The translations under genes were made by a program, and so were the position numbers. This document shows, piece after piece, positions 25,951 through 34,232 of a stretch of DNA of 64,000 bases. This DNA is from JANSYL01 sp965229695. Lineage in GTDB: Bacteria > Pseudomonadota > Alphaproteobacteria > Rhodobacterales > Rhodobacteraceae. The stretch is from contig OZ245921.1 in the NCBI GenBank assembly GCA_965229695.1, positions 2,170,001 to 2,234,000 on the forward strand. Reading direction: 5' to 3'. Each line of letters starts with the position of its first letter. Within the stretch, counting starts at the first letter, position 1. The notes under the pieces were generated by a model. The model had not been told where the DNA came from. It did no database searches and saw only the letters and a program-made list of their open reading frames with translations.

Positions 25951-26256
25951 ATGGCAAAAGTTTCCATGGTTCAACGCGAACTCAAGCGTCAGCGTCTGGT
26001 GGAGAAATACGCCGCCAAACGCGCCGCGCTGAAAGAGATCGCCAATGACGAAAGCAAGCCGATGGAAGAGCGTTTCAAAGCGCGCCTGAAGCTGGCGAAA
26101 CTGCCGCGCAACAGCTCGGCCACCCGTCTTCACAACCGCTGCGAACTGACCGGCCGTCCCAAGGCCTACTACCGCAAGCTGAAAATGTCGCGGATCAAGC
26201 TGCGCGATTTGGCCTCCAAAGGTCAGATCCCCGGCATGGTCAAGTCGAGCTGGTAA
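25951..26256 (+). CDS. rpsN: 30S ribosomal protein S14
   Basis: S14, 101 residues, is the longer zinc-free form (no CxxC pairs; only CELTGRPK contains a cysteine). It starts MAKVSMVQRELKRQRLVEK. GAGAGGA lies 10 bases before the ATG. It sits between rplE and rpsH as in other spc operons. Confidence 0.97.
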   Translation: MAKVSMVQRELKRQRLVEKYAAKRAALKEIANDESKPMEERFKARLKLAKLPRNSSATRLHNRCELTGRPKAYYRKLKMSRIKLRDLASKGQIPGMVKSSW

Positions 26257-26268
26257 GGAGAGTAGATT

Positions 26269-26661
26269 ATGAACGATCCTATCGGTGATATGCTGACCCG
26301 GATCCGCAACGCTCAGATGCGGGGCAAATCCGTGGTTGATACCCCGGCCTCCAAAGCGCGTGCGCGCGTTCTGGATGTGCTGGCCGACGAAGGCTACATT
26401 CGCGGCTATGAGCCCGCGACCGGCAAAGACGGTCATCCGGCCTTTGAAATCAGCCTCAAGTATTACGAAGGCACCCCTGTCATTCGTGAACTGAAGCGCG
26501 TGTCGAAACCCGGCCGTCGCGTCTATATGAGCGTGGGCGATATCCCGCAGGTCCGTCAGGGCCTGGGTGTGGCGATTGTCTCCACCTCCAAAGGCGTTAT
26601 GTCTGACGCAAATGCACGGAGCCAGAATGTTGGCGGCGAAGTGCTCTGCACCATCTTCTAA
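26269..26661 (+). CDS. rpsH: 30S ribosomal protein S8
   Basis: S8 (130 residues) is a primary 16S rRNA binder and the spc-operon repressor in E. coli. MNDPIGDMLTRIRNAQMRGK and the C-terminal GVMSDANARSQNVGGEVL are recognised. AAGGAGAG lies 7 bases before the ATG. rplF follows after 13 bases. Confidence 0.97.
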   Translation: MNDPIGDMLTRIRNAQMRGKSVVDTPASKARARVLDVLADEGYIRGYEPATGKDGHPAFEISLKYYEGTPVIRELKRVSKPGRRVYMSVGDIPQVRQGLGVAIVSTSKGVMSDANARSQNVGGEVLCTIF

Positions 26662-26674
26662 GGAGGGCATCTAG

Positions 26675-27208
26675 ATGTCTCGTATTGGCAAAAAGCCGGT
26701 CGACCTGCCCTCGGGTGTTGAGGCGAAAGTCTCGGGTCAGACCATCGAAGTGAAAGGGCCGAAAGGCACCCGCGCTTTCACCGCGACCGATGACGTAACG
26801 CTGGCTGTGGCCGACAACCAGGTCACCGTCGAGCCGCGCGGCAAATCCAAGCGCGCGCGTCAGCAGTGGGGCATGTCGCGCACCATGGTTCAGAACCTGG
26901 TGACCGGCGTGACCGACGGCTTCAAGAAAGAGCTGGAAATCCAAGGTGTGGGTTACCGGGCGCAGATGCAGGGCAACACCCTGAAACTGTCGCTGGGCTA
27001 TTCCCACGATGTGGATTTCGAAGTTCCGCAAGGCGTGACTGTAACCGTGCCCAAGAACACCGAGGTGGTGATCGAAGGCTCTGACCAGCAACTGGTCGGT
27101 CAGGTTGCCGCCAACATTCGCGAGTGGCGTGCGCCCGAGCCCTACAAAGGCAAAGGCATCCGCTACAAGGGTGAGTACATCTTCCGTAAGGAAGGCAAGA
27201 AGAAGTAA
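26675..27208 (+). CDS. rplF: 50S ribosomal protein L6
   Basis: L6 (177 residues) lies near the factor-binding site. MSRIGKKPVDLPSGVE, GYRAQMQGNTLKLSLGYSH and the C-terminal PEPYKGKGIRYKGE are typical. AAGGAGGG lies 9 bases before the ATG. It is followed by rplR after 11 bases. Confidence 0.97.
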   Translation: MSRIGKKPVDLPSGVEAKVSGQTIEVKGPKGTRAFTATDDVTLAVADNQVTVEPRGKSKRARQQWGMSRTMVQNLVTGVTDGFKKELEIQGVGYRAQMQGNTLKLSLGYSHDVDFEVPQGVTVTVPKNTEVVIEGSDQQLVGQVAANIREWRAPEPYKGKGIRYKGEYIFRKEGKKK

Positions 27209-27219
27209 GGGCTGGCACA

Positions 27220-27579
27220 ATGGCACTGAGCAAACGAGAGCTGTTCCAGAAGCGCCGCCTGCGCAACCGGAACAAAATGCGGAAAATGGCCAACGGGCGT
27301 CCGCGCCTGTCGGTTCATCGTTCCAACAAGAACATCAGCGTCCAACTGATCGACGATGTGAATGGCGTTACGCTGGCTTCGGCCTCGTCGTTGGAATCGT
27401 CGCTTGGCGTGGTCGGCAAAAACAACCTCGAGGCATCCGCCAAGGTCGGGGCTGCGATTGCCGAGCGGGCGAAAAAAGCTGGCGTGGAAGAATGCTATTT
27501 CGACCGCGGCGGGTTCCTCTTCCACGGTCGCGTCAAAGCATTGGCTGACGCGGCGCGTGAAGGTGGCTTGAAGTTCTAA
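27220..27579 (+). CDS. rplR: 50S ribosomal protein L18
   Basis: L18, 119 residues, binds 5S rRNA. RPRLSVHRSNKNISVQLID and the C-terminal DRGGFLFHGRVKALADAARE are conserved. The 116-base gap to rpsE carries two adjacent hairpins. Length and order are normal for the spc operon. Confidence 0.97.
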   Translation: MALSKRELFQKRRLRNRNKMRKMANGRPRLSVHRSNKNISVQLIDDVNGVTLASASSLESSLGVVGKNNLEASAKVGAAIAERAKKAGVEECYFDRGGFLFHGRVKALADAAREGGLKF

Positions 27580-27586
27580 GACCTGT

Positions 27587-27620
27587 AGGGCGCCTTTCGG
27601 GGCGCCCTCGATGATCGAGG
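27587..27620 (+). promoter_or_regulatory. Two overlapping hairpins between rplR and rpsE
   Basis: AGGGCGCC (27587-27594) pairs with GGCGCCCT (27601-27608), and CCTCGAT (27606-27612) pairs with ATCGAGG (27614-27620). The two share bases 27606-27608, so they may be mutually exclusive. There is no T-run, so processing or regulation is more likely than termination. Confidence 0.5.
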
Positions 27621-27695
27621 GCCAGCCGTCGAGCTGGTCACTGCGATTGAAGACAACCGGCGCCCAAGCGCGCCACCTGAAAAAGGATGCCTAAT

Positions 27696-28277
27696 ATGGC
27701 AGAACGTGAAAACCGCGGGCGTGGCCGGGGCCGCAACCGCGAAGAAGAAACGCCGGAATTTGCCGACCGTCTGGTCGCGATCAACCGGGTCTCGAAAACC
27801 GTGAAGGGTGGTAAGCGCTTTGGCTTCGCTGCTCTGGTGGTTGTTGGCGATCAGCGTGGCCGCGTGGGCTTTGGCAAAGGTAAGGCCAAAGAGGTGCCCG
27901 AGGCGATCCGTAAGGCGACCGAGCAGGCCAAGCGTCAGTTGATCCGCGTGCCGTTGAAAGAGGGCCGCACCCTGCACCACGACATCCTGGGCCGTCACGG
28001 CGCTGGCAAGGTCACCATGCGCACCGCGCCAGAAGGCACCGGCATCATCGCCGGTGGTCCGATGCGCGCCGTGTTCGAGATGCTGGGCGTCAAGGACGTG
28101 GTGTCGAAGTCGAACGGTTCGCAGAACCCCTACAACATGATCCGCGCCACGCTGGACGGTTTGAAGAAGCAAGCCAGCCCGCGTCACGTCGCAGCGCGCC
28201 GTGGCAAGAAGGTCTCGGACATTCTGCCCAAGCGTGACGAAGCGCCCGCGGCTGAAGCCACCACCGAGGAGGCCTGA
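27696..28277 (+). CDS. rpsE: 30S ribosomal protein S5
   Basis: S5 (193 residues) acts in decoding accuracy. The protein has a basic Arg/Gly-rich N-terminus, then the double-stranded RNA-binding domain with FADRLVAINRVSKTVKGGKR and GRVGFGKGKAKEVPEA, and an alanine/glutamate tail. AAAAGGA gives 8-base spacing to the ATG at 27696; an in-frame ATG nine bases earlier overlaps that site and was rejected. Confidence 0.97.
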   Translation: MAERENRGRGRGRNREEETPEFADRLVAINRVSKTVKGGKRFGFAALVVVGDQRGRVGFGKGKAKEVPEAIRKATEQAKRQLIRVPLKEGRTLHHDILGRHGAGKVTMRTAPEGTGIIAGGPMRAVFEMLGVKDVVSKSNGSQNPYNMIRATLDGLKKQASPRHVAARRGKKVSDILPKRDEAPAAEATTEEA

Positions 28278-28282
28278 GAAAC

Positions 28283-28471
28283 ATGGCGAAAACCATCGTT
28301 GTCAAACAGATCGGCAGCCCGATCCGTCGCCCGCAAGAACAGCGCGCCACGCTGATCGGCCTGGGCCTGAACAAGATGCACAAAACCCGCGAGCTTGAGG
28401 ATACCCCCTCGGTCCGTGGCATGATCCGCAAGATCCCGCATCTGGTCGAGATCGTGGAAGAGCGCGGCTAG
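28283..28471 (+). CDS. rpmD: 50S ribosomal protein L30
   Basis: L30, 62 residues: MAKTIVVKQIGSPIRR, the GLGLNKMHKTRELEDTPS segment and PHLVEIVEE end are typical. It starts five bases after rpsE. A terminator follows, so rplO is not on the same transcript by default. Confidence 0.96.
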   Translation: MAKTIVVKQIGSPIRRPQEQRATLIGLGLNKMHKTRELEDTPSVRGMIRKIPHLVEIVEERG

Positions 28472-28495
28472 CGCTCCTTTCGCAGCTTGAATTGA

Positions 28496-28525
28496 AACGC
28501 CGCGCAGATTTGCGCGGCGTTTTTC
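28496..28525 (+). terminator. Intrinsic terminator after rpmD
   Basis: An 11-bp perfect stem (AACGCCGCGCA at 28496-28506, TGCGCGGCGTT at 28511-28521) with a GATT loop runs into a T-tract. It divides the spc operon between rpmD and rplO. Confidence 0.92.
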
Positions 28526-28560
28526 GTTGTGGCGTGGGTCTGACACGTTAGCCTGCGCCC

Positions 28561-29199
28561 ATGATCGAGCTTCAATACTTTTACTCCGCCCATTCCGCCT
28601 TTGCCTATCTGGGCTCCGCCAAGGTGATGCAGCTTTGCGCGCAGCATGGGCTGGCCCTTGTTCATCGCCCGATCCCCTTATCACCGGTGGTCGAACGCCA
28701 AGGCAGCCTGCCTTTCCGCGACCGCACGCAGGCCCATGTCGATTACTTCTTTGGCCGCGAGATCGAACGCTGGGCCGAATGGCGCGATGTGCCGATCATC
28801 CGACACCGCCCGACCTATCACGACACCGACTATACGCTGGCAAGCGGCATGATCCTGGCCCTGGGGGATCGTGGGCCGCAGGTGGATGCCATGGCCCATG
28901 CCCTGCTTCAGGCGCATTGGCGGGACGATATGGATTTGTCCGATGAGGATGCCCTGAGCGCCCTGGCCGAGGGGCTTGGCCACGACGCCCCGGCGCTGTT
29001 GAACCAGGCGCGCGGCATGGGCGCCGTTTATGCCGCCAATGCCGAGGCCGCGATTGCGGCGGATGTAATGGGCTCCCCCACCTATGTTCTGGGCGAGGAG
29101 GTGTTTTACGGCCAAGACCGGCTAGAGCTGTTGGAACGCGCGATCACGCAGCCCTTCGCCCCAAGCCAATGGGTCAACCCGCCGGTTGATACGCCTTAG
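28561..29199 (+). CDS. 2-hydroxychromene-2-carboxylate isomerase-like (DsbA-fold) protein
   Basis: The 212-residue protein has the kappa-GST/DsbA fold of HCCA isomerases, glutathione-dependent enzymes of aromatic degradation. YSAHSAFAYLGSAK near the N-terminus holds the serine expected to contact glutathione, and GSPTYVLGEEVFYGQDRLELL near residue 178 is the typical cis-proline segment. No other aromatic degradation genes lie nearby, so the true substrate may differ. It is flanked by the rpmD terminator and the rplO promoter, so it is an isolated insert in the spc cluster. Confidence 0.82.
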   Translation: MIELQYFYSAHSAFAYLGSAKVMQLCAQHGLALVHRPIPLSPVVERQGSLPFRDRTQAHVDYFFGREIERWAEWRDVPIIRHRPTYHDTDYTLASGMILALGDRGPQVDAMAHALLQAHWRDDMDLSDEDALSALAEGLGHDAPALLNQARGMGAVYAANAEAAIAADVMGSPTYVLGEEVFYGQDRLELLERAITQPFAPSQWVNPPVDTP

Positions 29200-29223
29200 C
29201 CAGCGCCCCTATTCATAGGGCTA

Positions 29224-29252
29224 TTGAACCATCCGCGCGGCCCGTCTATACG
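29224..29252 (+). promoter_or_regulatory. Promoter for rplO-secY-adk
   Basis: TTGAAC (29224-29229) and TATACG (29247-29252) are spaced by 17 bases. It lies 96 bases before rplO and restores transcription after the inserted gene. Confidence 0.72.
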
Positions 29253-29347
29253 CCCCCGGTGGTCCCTCTGGGCCCGATTCCAAAAACCAAGAAACGCCGC
29301 GTCTGTCCAATTCGCTTCGGGGGCAGTTCCGGCAAAGGAGAAGCGAT

Positions 29348-29821
29348 ATGAAATTGCATGAGTTGCGCGACAATCCTGGCGCCACCAAAAAAGCCAAACG
29401 TGTGGGTCGTGGTCCCGGTTCGGGCAAAGGTAAAACCGCCGGTCGCGGGATCAAAGGTCAGAAATCCCGGTCGGGTGTGGCGATCAATGGCTACGAAGGC
29501 GGCCAGATGCCGCTTTACCAGCGCCTGCCCAAGCGTGGCTTCACCAAACCGAACCGCAAGCAATACGCGGTTGTGAACCTGGGCCTGATCCAGAAATTCG
29601 TCGAAGCAGGCAAGCTCGACGCCAAAGCCGAGATCACCGAGGATGCGCTGGTCGCCTCCGGCCTGGTGCGCCGTAAGCTGGATGGCGTGCGTGTGCTGGC
29701 CAAAGGTGAGATTTCGACCAAGGTGAACCTGTCGGTCACCGGTGCCTCGAAATCGGCCATTGAAGCTGTCGAAAAAGCCGGTGGCAGCCTGACCGTCGCC
29801 GCGCCTGCTGCGGCGGAATAA
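29348..29821 (+). CDS. rplO: 50S ribosomal protein L15
   Basis: L15 (157 residues) is a late-assembly protein with a long extension. MKLHELRDNPGATKKAKRVG, GPGSGKGKTAGRGIKGQKSR and YEGGQMPLYQRLPKRGF are typical. AAAGGAGAAG lies 5 bases before the ATG. The 133-base gap to secY holds several GC hairpins. Confidence 0.97.
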   Translation: MKLHELRDNPGATKKAKRVGRGPGSGKGKTAGRGIKGQKSRSGVAINGYEGGQMPLYQRLPKRGFTKPNRKQYAVVNLGLIQKFVEAGKLDAKAEITEDALVASGLVRRKLDGVRVLAKGEISTKVNLSVTGASKSAIEAVEKAGGSLTVAAPAAAE

Positions 29822-29829
29822 CCCGATCA

Positions 29830-29950
29830 CGGGGGTGCGACCCCCGCATGGCTTGTGAGGGGCGGGTCCGCCCCTTACATACGTGCGCAATACATGCGCT
29901 GCGGTCGGTCCGAGGGAGGGGGGCCGCAGCCCATAGCCCATCAAGAGAGG
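29830..29950 (+). promoter_or_regulatory. GC-rich hairpins in the rplO-secY gap
   Basis: Three short stems can be seen: GGGGGT/ACCCCC (around 29830-29846), GGGGCGG/CCGCCCC (around 29860-29875) and CTGCGG/CCGCAG. No T-run follows, so this is more likely a processing or stability element than a full terminator. Confidence 0.4.
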
Positions 29951-29954
29951 CGGC

Positions 29955-31328
29955 ATGGCATCAGCAGCGGAGCAAATGGCCGCGAACATGAGCTGGCGGG
30001 CATTCGGTAAAGCCACCGAATTGCGTCAGCGCATCCTGTTCACACTTGGCCTTCTGATCATTTACCGGGTTGGCACCTATATCCCCGTGCCGGGGATTGA
30101 TGGTGTGGAATTGCGCAACTTCTTCGACCAGGCCGCCGCTGGCCTTGGCGGGGTGTTGAACATGTTCACCGGCGGCGCGCTGTCCCGCATGGGTGTGTTT
30201 GCGCTGGGCATCATGCCCTACATTTCGGCCTCGATCATCGTGCAGCTTATGGCGGCCATGGTGCCCAAGCTGGAACAGCTGAAAAAAGAGGGTGAGCAAG
30301 GCCGCAAAAAGCTGAACCAATACACCCGCTATGGCACGGTTTTGCTGGCCACGGCGCAGGCTTATGGCCTGGCGGTGTCGATGGAATCGGGTGGCCTGGC
30401 TTCTGATCCCGGTTGGTTCTTCCGCGCGGCCTGTGTGATTACGCTGGTTGGCGGCACCATGTTCCTGATGTGGTTGGGCGAACAGATCACCCAACGCGGC
30501 ATCGGCAACGGTATTTCGCTGATCATCTTTGTTGGCATCATCGCCGAAATTCCCGCCGCTCTGGCCCAGTTCTTTGAAAGCGGCCGCTCTGGCGCGCTGA
30601 CCACCACGGCAACCCTTGGCGTGATCTTCATGCTGATCGGGACGCTCTTCTTCGTGGTCTTCATGGAACGAAGCCTGCGCAAGATTCACATTCAATACCC
30701 GCGCCGTCAGGTGGGGATGAAGGTCTATGACGGTGGCTCCAGCCACCTGCCGGTCAAGGTGAACCCGGCGGGCGTGATCCCGGCGATCTTCGCCTCATCG
30801 CTTTTGCTACTGCCGACGACGTTGACCACCTTTGGTGGCGGTCAGGCAAGCGGTCCGGTGATGGGCTGGATTCTGGCCAATTTCGGTCCGGGTCAGCCGC
30901 TTTACCTGCTGTTCTTTGCGTCGATGATCATCTTCTTCACGTATTTCTATACGCTGAACGTGTCGTTTAAGACCGACGATGTGGCCGACAACCTGAAGAA
31001 CCAGAACGGGTTCATTCCGGGCATTCGCCCAGGCAAGAAAACCTCGGAATATCTGGAATACGTGGTCAACCGCGTCTTGGTCTTGGGGTCTGGCTATCTG
31101 GCCCTGGTCTGTCTGATGCCCGAGATTGTGCGCACGAACCTGTCGATCACGGCCTATTTCGGCGGCACCTCGATCCTAATCATCGTGTCGGTCGGCATGG
31201 ATACCGTGCAGCAGATCCAATCGCATCTTCTGGCGCACCAATATGAAGGGCTGATCGAGAAATCGCAGCTCCGCGGGCGCAAGGGTGGGGCGGCCCGTAA
31301 GCCGCGCAAAGGACCAGCACGCCGATGA
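29955..31328 (+). CDS. secY: Preprotein translocase subunit SecY
   Basis: SecY (457 residues) is the channel protein of the Sec translocon in the inner membrane. Ten hydrophobic segments are visible; IYRVGTYIPVPGID starts the plug region, GIMPYISASIIVQLM is helix 2, and PRRQVGMKVYDGGSSHLPVK is the cytoplasmic loop that contacts SecA/ribosome. GAGAGGCGGC precedes the ATG. Its stop overlaps the adk start by four bases. Confidence 0.97.
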   Translation: MASAAEQMAANMSWRAFGKATELRQRILFTLGLLIIYRVGTYIPVPGIDGVELRNFFDQAAAGLGGVLNMFTGGALSRMGVFALGIMPYISASIIVQLMAAMVPKLEQLKKEGEQGRKKLNQYTRYGTVLLATAQAYGLAVSMESGGLASDPGWFFRAACVITLVGGTMFLMWLGEQITQRGIGNGISLIIFVGIIAEIPAALAQFFESGRSGALTTTATLGVIFMLIGTLFFVVFMERSLRKIHIQYPRRQVGMKVYDGGSSHLPVKVNPAGVIPAIFASSLLLLPTTLTTFGGGQASGPVMGWILANFGPGQPLYLLFFASMIIFFTYFYTLNVSFKTDDVADNLKNQNGFIPGIRPGKKTSEYLEYVVNRVLVLGSGYLALVCLMPEIVRTNLSITAYFGGTSILIIVSVGMDTVQQIQSHLLAHQYEGLIEKSQLRGRKGGAARKPRKGPARR

Positions 31329-31963
31329 ACATCATTCTTCTTGGGCCTCCGGGGGCCGGCAAAGGCACGCAAGCGCGGATTCTGACCGATGAGCGTGGGA
31401 TGGTGCAGCTTAGCACGGGCGACATGCTGCGTGAGGCCAAGGATAGCGGAACCGAAATGGGCAACCGCGTGGCCGAGGTGATGGCGCGCGGTGAGCTTGT
31501 TACCGATGAGATCGTGATCGGCCTGATCCGCGAAAAGCTTGAAGGCGGCGGCACCGGCTTCATCTTTGACGGCTTCCCGCGCACTTTGCCCCAGGCCGAC
31601 GCCTTGGGCGAATTGCTCGTGGAAATGGGCCAAAGCTTGGATGCCGTGATCGAAATGCAGGTGGATGACGATGTGCTGGTCCAGCGCATCACCGCGCGTT
31701 CGACCTGCGGTTCTTGTGGTGAGGTTTACAATGACATCACCAAACCGATCCCTGCAGATGGCAAATGCTCGAACTGCGGCGGGACCGAGTTCAAGCGCCG
31801 GGCCGATGACAATGAAGACAGCCTGAAAACTCGGCTAATGGCCTATTACAAACAGACCTCGCCGCTGATCGGTTATTACTATGCCAAAGGCCTGTTGAAA
31901 GGGGTCGACGGCTTGGGTGAGATCGATGAGGTTGCGCGCGAGATCGCAGCCGCATTGAACTGA
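31325..31963 (+). CDS. adk: Adenylate kinase
   Basis: Adenylate kinase (212 residues) interconverts ATP+AMP and 2 ADP. GPPGAGKGT is the P-loop near residue 7, DGFPRTLPQ the AMP-binding segment, and the LID carries two cysteine pairs (CGSCG and CSNCG) typical of the zinc-stabilised form. The ATG overlaps the secY stop as ATGA. Confidence 0.97.
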   Translation: MNIILLGPPGAGKGTQARILTDERGMVQLSTGDMLREAKDSGTEMGNRVAEVMARGELVTDEIVIGLIREKLEGGGTGFIFDGFPRTLPQADALGELLVEMGQSLDAVIEMQVDDDVLVQRITARSTCGSCGEVYNDITKPIPADGKCSNCGGTEFKRRADDNEDSLKTRLMAYYKQTSPLIGYYYAKGLLKGVDGLGEIDEVAREIAAALN

Positions 31964-32020
31964 TCCAGCGAAAGCCTTGGCGCGCTTGACAAATGTCTTG
32001 ACAGCATGCGCTTGCTGCCC

Positions 32021-32049
32021 TTGACGCGCCGCTGAAAACGACCTATGTG
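32021..32049 (+). promoter_or_regulatory. Promoter for rpsM-rpsK-rpoA-rplQ
   Basis: TTGACG (32021-32026) and TATGTG (32044-32049) are spaced by 17 bases. Two further TTGACA hexamers lie upstream at 31986 and 31998, which may be alternative -35 boxes. The predicted leader to rpsM is about 150 bases. Confidence 0.6.
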
Positions 32050-32116
32050 GCGGCTTCCCTCCGGGAATCATGGACGGCGATGTGTATTAGGGCATCGTCA
32101 TTCGACCTGAAAATAC

Positions 32117-32146
32117 AGGGTCCTTCGGCATTCCGCCAGGGACCCT
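32117..32146 (+). promoter_or_regulatory. Leader hairpin upstream of rpsM
   Basis: AGGGTCC (32117-32123) pairs with GGACCCT (32140-32146) with an inner CGG/CCG stem. It sits in the 5' leader of the alpha segment and is followed by CTGTTGTG, not a clean T-run. It could be an attenuator or a ribosomal-protein binding site. Confidence 0.45.
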
Positions 32147-32204
32147 CTGTTGTGAAAAAAGGGCCTGGAACTACGGGCTCGCGACAAAAAAGGACGAGAT
32201 TACC

Positions 32205-32573
32205 TTGGCACGTATCGCAGGGGTCAACATCCCCACCGCCAAGCGCGTACCCATCGCGCTGACCTATGTGACCGGCATCGGCCACACCTCCGCAAAGCAA
32301 ATCTGTGAAGCCGTCGGCATCGACCCGTCGCGCCGCGTGAACGAACTGTCCGATAGTGAAGTTCTGCAAATCCGCGAGCATATCGACGCCAACTTCACCG
32401 TCGAAGGCGACCTGCGCCGTGAGACGCAGATGAACATCAAGCGTCTGATGGACCTGGGCTGCTACCGCGGTCTGCGTCACCGCCGCAACTTGCCGGTTCG
32501 CGGTCAGCGCACTCACACCAACGCCCGTACCCGCAAAGGCCCCGCAAAGGCCATTGCCGGTAAGAAGAAATAA
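32205..32573 (+). CDS. rpsM: 30S ribosomal protein S13 (TTG start)
   Basis: S13, 122 residues, bridges the subunits. MARIAGVNIPTAKRVPIAL, GIGHTSAKQIC and the C-terminal RGLRHRRNLPVRGQRTHTNA are diagnostic. The start codon is TTG; AAGGA lies 10 bases upstream and no ATG fits the family start. A rare start codon may set lower translation for the alpha segment. Confidence 0.95.
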   Translation: MARIAGVNIPTAKRVPIALTYVTGIGHTSAKQICEAVGIDPSRRVNELSDSEVLQIREHIDANFTVEGDLRRETQMNIKRLMDLGCYRGLRHRRNLPVRGQRTHTNARTRKGPAKAIAGKKK

Positions 32574-32588
32574 GGGAGGGTTAGATCC

Positions 32589-32978
32589 ATGGCACGCGAT
32601 CGTCGTCCCGCGAAGAAGAAGGTTTCCAAGAACATCGCCGCTGGCGTTGCGCATGTGAACTCTTCGTTCAACAACACCAAAATCCTGATCTCCGATGTGC
32701 AGGGCAACGCCATTTCTTGGTCGTCTGCTGGCACCATGGGGTTCAAGGGTAGCCGTAAATCGACCCCGTATGCCGCGCAGATGGCCGCAGAAGATGCGGG
32801 CCGCAAAGCGCAGGATCACGGCGTGAAAACGCTTGAGGTAGAGGTGCAGGGCCCCGGTTCCGGCCGCGAAAGCGCGTTGCGCGCTTTGGCAGCGGTTGGC
32901 TTCAACATCACCTCGATCCGTGATGTGACCCCGATGGCCCATAACGGCTGCCGTCCGCCCAAACGCCGCCGCGTCTGA
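32589..32978 (+). CDS. rpsK: 30S ribosomal protein S11
   Basis: S11 (129 residues) is on the platform of the small subunit. HVNSSFNNTKILISDVQGN and the C-terminal SIRDVTPMAHNGCRPPKRRR are typical. GGGAGGG precedes the ATG by about 9 bases. The 118-base gap to rpoA holds palindromic GC-rich sequence. Confidence 0.97.
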   Translation: MARDRRPAKKKVSKNIAAGVAHVNSSFNNTKILISDVQGNAISWSSAGTMGFKGSRKSTPYAAQMAAEDAGRKAQDHGVKTLEVEVQGPGSGRESALRALAAVGFNITSIRDVTPMAHNGCRPPKRRRV

Positions 32979-33096
32979 GCGACTATCCAGTATCGGCGGG
33001 CCCGCGCATGTCATGGCGCGTGGTCCGTCTTCGTCATTTTGATCCTCGAGCGTCTTGGGCCTTGGATCGGCCCAAAGACAAGAATGGAGGCGACGT

Positions 33097-34113
33097 ATGA
33101 TCCATAAGAATTGGCAAGAGCTTATTAAGCCCACGCAATTGGTCGTGAACCCCGGCACCGATCCGGCCCGCAAGGCCACTGTGGTCGCCGAACCGCTTGA
33201 GCGGGGCTTTGGCCTGACGCTGGGCAACGCGCTGCGCCGTGTTTTGATGTCGTCGCTGCAGGGCGCGGCCATTACCAGCGTGCAGATCGACGGCGTGTTG
33301 CACGAGTTTTCCAGCGTCGCTGGCGTGCGTGAAGACGTTACCGATATCGTGCTGAACCTCAAAGGTGTGGCCATCCGCATGGAAGCCGATGGGCCCAAGC
33401 GTGTCTCGATCTCGGCCAAAGGCCCGAAGGTTGTGACCGCTGGCGACATTTCCGAAAGCGCGGGCATCGAGATCCTGAATAAGGATCACGTGATCTGCCA
33501 CCTGGATGACGGTGCAGACCTGTACATGGAACTGACCGTCAACACTGGCAAAGGCTATGTCGCCGCCGACAAAAACCGCCCCGAGGATGCGCCCATCGGC
33601 TTGATGCCGATCGACGCGATCTATTCGCCGGTCAAAAAGGTGTCTTACGACGTGCAGCCCACCCGTGAGGGCCAGGTGCTGGATTATGACAAGCTGACCT
33701 TGAAGTTGGAAACCGATGGCTCGGTCACCCCGGACGATGCCGTGGCCTATGCCGCGCGGATCATCCAAGATCAGCTGTCGATCTTCGTGAACTTCGACGA
33801 GCCGGAAAGCGCATCGCGTCAGGACGACGAAGACGATCTGGAATTCAACCCGCTTCTGCTGAAGAAAGTGGACGAGTTGGAATTGTCGGTGCGTTCGGCC
33901 AACTGCTTGAAGAACGACAACATCGTTTACATTGGCGATCTGATCCAGAAAACCGAAGCCGAGATGCTGCGCACCCCGAACTTCGGCCGCAAGTCGTTGA
34001 ACGAAATCAAAGAGGTGCTGTCCGGCATGGGCCTGCACTTGGGCATGGACATCATCGATTGGCCGCCCGACAACATCGAAGAACTGGCCAAGAAGTACGA
34101 AGATAACTTCTAA
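33097..34113 (+). CDS. rpoA: RNA polymerase alpha subunit
   Basis: The alpha subunit (338 residues) assembles beta/beta-prime and contacts promoters and activators. The N-terminal domain holds ERGFGLTLGNALRRVLMSS; the C-terminal domain after an acidic linker holds the ELELSVRSANCLKNDNI and TPNFGRKSLNEIKEVL helix-hairpin-helix. GGAGG 6 bases before the ATG at 33097 sets the start (MIHKNWQELI); an in-frame ATG 42 bases upstream is rejected. It is in the alpha segment between rpsK and rplQ. Confidence 0.98.
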   Translation: MIHKNWQELIKPTQLVVNPGTDPARKATVVAEPLERGFGLTLGNALRRVLMSSLQGAAITSVQIDGVLHEFSSVAGVREDVTDIVLNLKGVAIRMEADGPKRVSISAKGPKVVTAGDISESAGIEILNKDHVICHLDDGADLYMELTVNTGKGYVAADKNRPEDAPIGLMPIDAIYSPVKKVSYDVQPTREGQVLDYDKLTLKLETDGSVTPDDAVAYAARIIQDQLSIFVNFDEPESASRQDDEDDLEFNPLLLKKVDELELSVRSANCLKNDNIVYIGDLIQKTEAEMLRTPNFGRKSLNEIKEVLSGMGLHLGMDIIDWPPDNIEELAKKYEDNF

Positions 34114-34155
34114 GCCGTTTGCGAACAAAATGCCCGGGAAAGCCGGGGACTATTC

Positions 34156-34200
34156 GGGTGTAGCACACCCCAAGGAGAGGGCCCCGCACGCATGGGGCCC
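34156..34200 (+). promoter_or_regulatory. Tandem hairpins between rpoA and rplQ
   Basis: GGGTGT/ACACCC (34156-34170, 3-base loop) and GGGCCCC/GGGGCCC (34179-34200) lie between rpoA and rplQ. Without T-runs, they more likely mark RNA processing or differential stability than termination. Confidence 0.5.
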
Positions 34201-34232
34201 CAGACAAAGCAAAATGAGATGGAGATAAAACA

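Noticed and set aside
25111..26670. Minus-strand open frame of about 520 codons opposite rplX-rplE-rpsN-rpsH
   Set aside because: It is the complement of four ribosomal genes; no recognisable domains and no start signals.
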